From a virus, in IMG/VR virus record IMGVR_UViG_3300013126_000233, positions 1-24,564 of that record: a stretch of DNA of 24,564 nucleotides; one strand, 5' to 3'. A program made the translations under genes and the position numbers. The notes below the pieces were generated by a model that saw only the letters and a program-made list of their open reading frames with translations, did not search any database and was not told the DNA's origin. Below, one piece after another: positions 19,301 to 24,564 of the stretch (its first letter is position 1; every line of letters begins with the position of its first letter).

Positions 19301-22300
19301 CACAGGAATAGACAGTGATGTGATTATTGATCGCCAGCTGAGCTTCCAATATCAACTGGACACGCTGAGAGATCTAGATGCAGGAAAATATGTAAAAATC
19401 TTAAATTCAGACACAGGCGGGTGGAAGATATTCTTAAAAACAGCAGATGGATTTAAAAATTGCGCCACACAGAACGGCACCATTCAACTGAGCAATGCAC
19501 TTTACAACTACGATATCAACAATGTGGGTTTCGAAGATGGAGACCCGTTTGATAATAACTTTTTTGATCAACAACCATCGATTGAAACGAAAAAGATACT
19601 GACTGCTTTGAGAGACGATATATTTGTTGGTGATTTGAAAGTAGAATACAATAATTTATTTTTTATTGGTTTGCGAAGAGTTCTGGAAGAGCAGCTTTAT
19701 GTAGACTGGTTATTTAAAACTTCATTCATCAATGTGACAAACAGTTTGAGACCCCTGGATCAAAGAAAAACATACAAGATAGGTACAGATGATTATGTGG
19801 AGAGTTATATAAACGAAGTCAAACCCTTCCACACAAAGATAAGAGAGTACAAATTAGGTTTCACAGGCACCGAGTTGCAGGATGGAATCTATACAGATTT
19901 TGATTTGCCAGCTTTCTATGATGGAACACGAATTAGAAACATCAACACCAGCACTGACACCTCAACATTGTCGCAATATCCTTATCGCTTCTGGAGAGAC
20001 AATCATAAGAAATATGTGTCAACTATCACAGTAACAAATGGTGGCAGTGGTTACGACACTGCTCCAACGGTCATACTAGTTGGAGGTACCACAACCAGCG
20101 TTGGTCCATTCGCTTTGCTTGGAACAAGCAATAGTGGAGACACGTCTGGAGAATATGGATATTTCTATCCTCTATACACTTCCGAGACAGATGCGGAATC
20201 AGCGGATATCTTGGCAGGTGGTTCTGGAGTAAGCCAAATTTTCACATTTGCCGAGCATGCAGGCACTGAATTCTATATGCCATTATTGGATCAAAACATA
20301 GCTATAGCCGATAGGCCGGCAGGATATATCTTATACTCTGCAGCGGGAAACACACAGGCAACGGCCATAGCTTCTATCAGAAACGGGTCAGTGAGCAGAA
20401 TAACAGTGCTGACCCCTGGATCCAATTACACTGCCACTCCAACAGTGGTGCTGATAGGAGGAGCCGCGGACGGCTCAACGCCCGCAGACACTGCCAAGGC
20501 CTATGCAAATTTACAGAATGATCTGGTTAGAGATGTATCTACAATCATCAAATTTGACAGAGTGAAAAGCACAGCAACGATTTTAGAGTGGGCCGAGTCA
20601 ACTGCGTATGCTTACAATGACCTGTTGCGTCGTGGAAACAATTTTTATAAGGTGATCACAGGTTTCACCAGCACTGCAGATTTCAATGACGGATTGGATA
20701 ATCTATTAAAATTAAGGGGAGATGAACCATATATTACTGCAGCAGAGAGAACCCTTGGACTTTATAGTCCTTCCACAGGCATGCCGGGCAATGAGCTTTC
20801 ACAGTTGATGACCGGAGTGGATTATGGTGGGGTCATGGTAACCGGATTGGCCTTCAACAGCAGCCAAGGATGGGACAGGTCACTTTGGTATGAGGCACCG
20901 TGGGACAACTACGGGCTCAGCAGGGTGCAGACTTTTTATGGTGATGGAAGCAGCACTGCATTCACCTTTGCCACCGCCCCGTTGGCAACGGATGTGTACA
21001 CCGTGTACGTGAATGGCATCAGGCAAACCTCGCTGGTGTTCAGGGGAGATGGATCGACCAAGACATTCACAGTGATCCCAGATGACAGCTCGGTGGTTGG
21101 CAATGGTGATAAAGTAGAATTCATACCATTTGATGATGACGGAGTGTTGACGCCCACAGATGACCGAACGCTAGACACCCTGATAAGCGGAGGATTATTT
21201 GGTTCCGCAGTTGGTATAGCGCCAAGTGACGTGATACTGGAGGGCGATGGTTTTGTCACGCCAGACACAAGTTATGCTCCAGAAGAGAATGTACCTGGAT
21301 CAATGTTTGACACAGTGGATATCAAGGTCTACACAGCACCAGAATCGGGAGTGCCTTTTATAGTTACAAAAAATTACATAGCCGATGGATCAACTAGAGT
21401 GTTTGATATCGGCCAAGCTCCGGGCACACAGGCGTCAGTCATTGTCACATTGGATGGCCTTACACTGGAATCGGAAGACGCCGGGGATAGCACAGCGTCG
21501 ACACACATTGTAGACATAACAAACCAAACAGTTACATTCACTGCTGAGCCATCGGCAGGTCAAAAAATATCTATAAAAAGTTTTGCCATATCAGGCAAAA
21601 ATTATATGGTGTTGAATACATTTTTAGGCGATGGATCAACAGTATCATTCACAACGTCAGCGAGAGAAACGTTCCAGTTGGACAGTGCTATGAGTCAGCT
21701 TTATGTCACGGTGGACGGGGTCCCCACCAGCAATTACACTTACACAGTGACAGGTAAATTGATTACAATTACTTTGCACACCGGTGATGGATCAACGGCC
21801 AATCCTCCAGCGTCAGGCAAGTCTATCCAGATAGCTGCGTTCAATCAACCAGCAGGCAGCGGCGTTGCACAGGCAGAGATAAGATCTGAACAATTTACAT
21901 ATGATGGCAGCACCAATAGAATAACTTTAACATATCCTCCAGGCGCCATCGGCCCTTACTCAGGACTGACCATGATACAACTTGGAGGCAAGATATTGAG
22001 AGGCCCGGACAACACATATTATGCTGGCGATGGAAGCACCACCACATATAGCCTTGGCACAGATCCGGCAAACACGGTGACCGATGCCAGCCAGGTGGAG
22101 GTTTATTTAAATGGCACCAAGAAAGATCTTTTCACAGATTACACAGTGGACATTGGCGCTCAGCAGGTCATATTCGTGGCGTCTCCGGGCAGCTCGGACG
22201 TGATAGCAGTTTCCGTTTTATTGAATAATCATTACTATAACACAGGTAATGACATCATATTAAAGCCGTCACAGCTGTCAGCGGATGGCATAGCACTGAC

Positions 22301-23261
22301 CGCGGGCGCCACATTTGACGCCACCACTTTCAACAACGCAGTGGGCATGAACCAACGCAGAGAAATATTCCAAGGCAACGGGTTGGGAGAATTTACTTTG
22401 CAGGCCACACCACTCAACAGCAATTATGTATTTGTTTGGTTGAATGGGATAGCACTGACACATGGATACAACTTCTTGACAGGCGCGAATTACTTCCCCA
22501 ATCCAAAAACTTTAAAAATAAACGGAGTGACACTAACATCTGCCGACAGGATAGATGTTATGTACTTTGCAGTGGAAGGCGCGATGAACGCCATTGGATT
22601 TAGAATATTCAAGGACATGCTGAATAGAAATTTCTTCAAAAGAATCAGCGCACATGGCACAACGAAATTAGCCGAGGCCGTGAGTTTGACTTCAGCATCG
22701 ATAACTGTTGCTGAAGGAAGCAGGTTAGCATCACCTCCGGCTGGAACAGTGCCGGGAGTAATATTCATTGGAGAAGAAAGAATAGAATATTTTATAAAAT
22801 CTGGCAACACTCTATCCCAGCTTAGGAGAGCAACGCTGGGCACGGCCTTGCAAAATCATGCCTCTGGCGCCCATGTTGTTGATGCATCAGCATCACAGAC
22901 AGTGCCATATGCAGAGACAGTCTATGCCAAAACAACAACAAGTGATGGAAGCACCAGCACCTTCCCAACTTCATTGGCCCCGGCCACCCCATATGAGTTA
23001 GATGTTTTCGTAGGGGGCAGGAGATTACCATACGTGAGCGATGATGGCAGCACACTGAACTTTACGATCGACGGCAGCACTGCGAACATAACGCTTGCCC
23101 AGATACCCGTGGCAGAGATTGAGGTAAAAGTGGTACAGAAACGAGGCAGGGTTTGGTACACGGCGGGCACAGGCACTGCAGCCAACGGCAAAGGCTTGCA
23201 AAAATCAACAACTAACCAAGCACAATTCCTATCAGGAGAACCAACAAATGCACCTGAATAA
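10368..23261 (+). CDS. Giant baseplate wedge/adhesin protein in gp7 position (4297 aa)
   Basis: One uninterrupted frame of 12.9 kb follows gp6 directly, where T4 has gene 7 (1032 aa). AGGAT at 10356-10360 precedes the ATG. N-terminal and central parts match, from memory, very large baseplate proteins of marine myoviruses: [23 protein letters not shown] (about 140-162), [19 protein letters not shown] (808-826), [22 protein letters not shown] (1027-1048), [26 protein letters not shown] (1130-1155), [16 protein letters not shown] (2860-2875) and [21 protein letters not shown] (3145-3165). Between and after these lie a cupredoxin-like domain (200-288), W/Y carbohydrate-binding-like motifs (1667-1712, 3405-3444), a seven-bladed FG-GAP propeller (about 2095-2545), a split GGSGY module (3215-3370) and a string of GDGST modules (3523-4297). 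No signal peptide, protease or enzyme site was seen. A role as gp7-equivalent wedge plus receptor-binding apparatus is inference. Confidence 0.85.
   Translation: [4297 protein letters not shown]
10965..11231 (+). other. Cupredoxin-like domain in giant protein
   Basis: Residues about 200-288 read as a small Greek-key beta domain: [20 protein letters not shown], a loop, then [26 protein letters not shown] and a closing strand. The arrangement His221 ... Cys274-x2-His277-x2-Met280 is a full type-1 copper ligand set. The Cys/His/Met spacing equals that of amicyanin. Similar HPF...YYxCxxHxxM modules are, to my memory, scattered in marine phage virion proteins without a known role. Fold is inferred; copper binding is unproven. 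Confidence 0.7.
15366..15503 (+). other. Carbohydrate-binding-like W/Y module 1
   Basis: Residues 1667-1712 read [18 protein letters not shown], then [14 protein letters not shown] and SEYWQSKNE. The W-x4-Y-x2-G-x3-Y-x4-YxA...W spacing resembles type 5/12 carbohydrate-binding modules of chitinases and many tail fibres. Ligand is unknown. Confidence 0.5.
16650..18002 (+). other. Seven-bladed FG-GAP (integrin-alpha-like) propeller
   Basis: Seven consecutive units of about 60 residues each follow the pattern FGxS/RxAhxxDGxxLhVGAPxxxxxGxVxhYxW. Blade starts are near 16662 (EFGYRI), 16832 (RLGESL), 17045 (NFGWST), 17252 (RFGHRI), 17444 (NFGDSI), 17630 (RFGSSL) and 17868 (DFGKGV). Clear GAP-type turns are VSAPG, VAGAPY, VGAPGY and VGAPGD. 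Blade count is by eye. FG-GAP propellers usually bind proteins or glycans at their upper face. Confidence 0.75.
20010..20477 (+). other. GGSGY module pair split by an inserted domain
   Basis: Two copies of a beta motif, [20 protein letters not shown] (about 3217-3236) and [20 protein letters not shown] (about 3341-3360), flank a distinct domain at about 3251-3320. The insert contains [40 protein letters not shown] and RPAGYILY. Both types recur, from memory, in marine phage fibres. The insert looks as if it was set into the loop of a GGSGY repeat. Confidence 0.55.
20580..20699 (+). other. Carbohydrate-binding-like W/Y module 2
   Basis: Residues 3405-3444 read [20 protein letters not shown] followed by [11 protein letters not shown]. 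This is the same W-x5-Y...hxxxGxxFYxV spacing as the module at 15366-15503, without the closing Trp, so it is weaker. Confidence 0.4.
22770..22890 (+). other. GEERIEYF...LRRATLGT fibre motif
   Basis: Residues about 4135-4175 contain [25 protein letters not shown] and then [9 protein letters not shown]. I recall this block as recurrent near the ends of marine phage fibre and baseplate proteins. Its role is unknown. Confidence 0.5.
23234..23240 (+). promoter_or_regulatory. Ribosome binding site setting the start at 23248
   Basis: AGGAGAA lies seven bases before the ATG at 23248, inside the end of the giant gene. In-frame ATGs at 23272 and 23302 have no comparable site, so 23248 is chosen although it overlaps the previous gene by 14 bases. 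Confidence 0.75.
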
Positions 23262-23931
23262 ATACAACGCAATGACAGAACAAGAAATCAAAGAAAATAA
23301 CATGAAAAACGATACAAAAAAGCCACAGGACCAGTCCGGAGTGAAAGTCGAAGGGCATATAAAAATATGGGATCCTAAAACAGGTGAAGTTATAGTGGAC
23401 AAGAGAAACGCCATACACTATGAGAACATGAGCATAGGACTAGCCAGCAGCCTGGCAAACAAGACATCGGGTTTCATTCATGAGATGGCATTTGGAAACG
23501 GTGGCACCACAGTGGATGCCACAGGAATAATAACCTACTTGACACCCAACACCACTGGCACCAACGCCACACTGTACAATAAGACATATTATAAAGTGAT
23601 CGATAACAACTCCGCCACCAACAAGGATACCACGAGGAATAAAATAGAGATCAGGCACACAGCGGGCAACAAGTACACTGACATAGTGGCCACGTGTACT
23701 TTGGACTACGGTGAACCGACCAACCAAGAGGCCTTTGACAACACAACCAACTTCAATGGCGACTATGTTTTCGACGAATTAGGATTGGTATCATGGGAAG
23801 GTGCAGAAAACAGCACATCCAACAAATTGTTGACACATGTGATATTCCATCCCATACAAAAAAGTTTGAACAGATTGATACAAATTGATTACACGTTGAG
23901 GATTCAGTCGTTAACAACATTCACGGAATAA
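23248..23931 (+). CDS. Conserved virion structural protein of marine myoviruses
   Basis: This 227-residue protein has a charged, Lys/Asn/Gln-rich N-terminus (1-32), then a core beginning VKVEGHIKIWDPKTGEVIVD (32-51), with RNAIHYENMSIGLASSLA (53-70), a GNGGTTVDATG turn, YGEPTNQEAFDNTTNFNGDYVFDELGL (about 151-177) and THVIFHPIQKSLNRLIQIDYTLR near the end. From memory this is a strongly conserved marine phage protein usually annotated only as structural. No enzyme motif, signal peptide or coiled coil is obvious. It overlaps the giant gene by 14 bases and has its own strong ribosome site, implying coupled expression. Position suggests a small wedge- or fibre-associated subunit, in the region where T4 has gene 8, but I see no basis for calling it gp8. 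Confidence 0.82.
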   Translation: MHLNKYNAMTEQEIKENNMKNDTKKPQDQSGVKVEGHIKIWDPKTGEVIVDKRNAIHYENMSIGLASSLANKTSGFIHEMAFGNGGTTVDATGIITYLTPNTTGTNATLYNKTYYKVIDNNSATNKDTTRNKIEIRHTAGNKYTDIVATCTLDYGEPTNQEAFDNTTNFNGDYVFDELGLVSWEGAENSTSNKLLTHVIFHPIQKSLNRLIQIDYTLRIQSLTTFTE

Positions 23932-23936
23932 AATAG

Positions 23937-24564
23937 ATGCCATACACAGTCAATAAGGTCAACACTGCAGCGTCGCCAAATCAGTATGTGGTGCAGGATT
24001 CTATTCTTAACACGCAGACAGATCTGTCATTCGTGGGCAAAGGATATGCGGGTTATGGAGAGGTCATAGCGGAAAATTTCCTACACTTGTTGGAGAATTT
24101 CAGCAACACCACCGCGCCTGCCAAACCAATAAAAGGCCAGCTCTGGTATGACGAGTCAAGCGGAAGGTTAAAAGTTTACACAGGCACCAGTTTTCAACCA
24201 TCCAGCGGGGTAAGCTACACCAGTGTCACTCCGACAGGACTGATAGCAGGAGACCTATGGATTGACTCCAACACACAACAATTGTATTTCAACAATGGCG
24301 CAAGTAATATCTTGGTTGGACCACCGGCCACAGTGGTTGAAGGTGCGCAGAACGGTTTCATATTTGAGACAATATCTAGCTCAACCGATGTCGCACAAAA
24401 CATCACGTCGTGGTATAATGATGGAACTAGGATAGCAATCATAAGTCACGAGGCCTTTACTCCAAAAATTGCTATTGCAGGATTCCCTCAAATTTATGTA
24501 GGCATCACCTTGTCCGCCACAGTGGCGGGCAATAAACTTACAGGCACGTCAACCGACTCAGAAA
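23937..24564 (+). CDS. Fibre-like virion protein, 3' end outside window
   Basis: The frame opens with ATG at 23937, five bases after the previous stop and eight bases after GGAA. It stays open for 209 codons to the window edge, so it is partial. The product starts MPYTVNKVNTAASPNQYVV. It contains GKGYAGYGEVIAENFLHLLENFSNTTAPAKPIKGQLWYD (about 35-72) and then two similar units, GQLWYDESSGRLKVYTG (67-83) and GDLWIDSNTQQLYFNNG (105-121). This GQLWxDxxxxxLxVYxG unit is typical of tail-fibre or neck-fibre-like proteins in marine T4-like phages (remembered pattern). A host-contact or fibre role is likely but unproven. It probably belongs to the same transcript as gp6 and the giant gene. Confidence 0.82.
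   Translation, partial: MPYTVNKVNTAASPNQYVVQDSILNTQTDLSFVGKGYAGYGEVIAENFLHLLENFSNTTAPAKPIKGQLWYDESSGRLKVYTGTSFQPSSGVSYTSVTPTGLIAGDLWIDSNTQQLYFNNGASNILVGPPATVVEGAQNGFIFETISSSTDVAQNITSWYNDGTRIAIISHEAFTPKIAIAGFPQIYVGITLSATVAGNKLTGTSTDSE

Larger units (their letters stand above)
20934..23258 (+). other. C-terminal string of GDGST beta modules
   Basis: Residues about 3523-4297 are built from repeated short modules that open with [FY]xGDGSTxx[FY]T and continue with a hydrophobic strand, VYVNG or VYLNG, and a closing IxF strand. Openings lie near residues 3523, 3559, 3671, 3753, 3805, 3844, 3885, 4191 and 4224. One near 4000 has the variant [10 protein letters not shown]. This is a typical tail-fibre-like beta repeat array, presumably extending from the baseplate. 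Confidence 0.7.

Noticed and set aside
20934-23258. Diversity-generating retroelement target or recombination repeat array
   Set aside because: GDGST modules are similar only at protein level with differing codons. No reverse transcriptase, template repeat or adenine-biased variable region is visible in the window.
23248-23931. Assignment of the 227-aa protein as gp8
   Set aside because: It occupies the T4 gene 8 region, but length and sequence pattern do not match what I know of gp8 (334 aa in T4).

Overview
The window is part of the structural (late) region of a T4-like contractile-tailed phage (myovirus), probably one infecting a marine bacterium. Three things point to this. The first is a T4-like run of baseplate genes: a tube-cap-like protein, gp53, a hub candidate, gp5, gp25, gp6 and a very large gp7-position protein. 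The second is two perfect copies of the T4-type late promoter box TATAAATA. The third is that several proteins (the giant protein and the two genes after it) resemble, from memory, families common in marine cyanophage and pelagiphage myoviruses. No host gene, tRNA, integrase, transposase or CRISPR array is visible. Base composition is moderately AT-rich, and Arg and Ile codons lean to AGG/AGA and ATA.

Layout. Positions 1-413 hold the 5' part of an unrecognised gene on the minus strand. A 134-base divergent spacer (414-547) follows, with a sigma70-like promoter pointing left and a late promoter pointing right whose boxes overlap. From 548 to 6766 five tightly packed genes run rightward: tube-cap-like protein (293 aa), gp53 (99 aa), hub candidate (709 aa), gp5 spike (828 aa, no lysozyme domain) and gp25 (135 aa). 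Two junctions are TAATG overlaps. A second late promoter in the 53-base gap 6767-6819 drives gp6 (1181 aa, Ser/Gly tail) and then a 4297-aa protein that fills more than half the window (10368-23261). A 227-aa virion protein overlaps its end, and a further fibre-like gene runs off the right edge from 23937.

How the genes work together. gp53, gp25, gp6 and probably the giant protein would build the baseplate wedges. The 709-aa protein and gp5 would form the central hub and membrane-piercing spike, and the 293-aa protein would sit at the hub/tail-tube junction. The giant protein has an N-terminal and central body conserved in marine phages. Set into and after that body are binding-type modules: a cupredoxin-like fold with a complete type-1 copper ligand set, two carbohydrate-binding-like W/Y motifs, a seven-bladed FG-GAP propeller, a split GGSGY module, and a C-terminal string of GDGST beta modules. 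It looks like a wedge protein carrying its own adhesion apparatus.

Most unusual points: the cupredoxin-like site, the propeller, the strong enrichment of the tetrapeptide DGST across this one protein, the loss of tail lysozyme with a hydrophobic Gly-rich tail on gp5, and two promoter/leader arrangements that could act as early/late switches. Identifications rest on remembered family patterns; no search was run.
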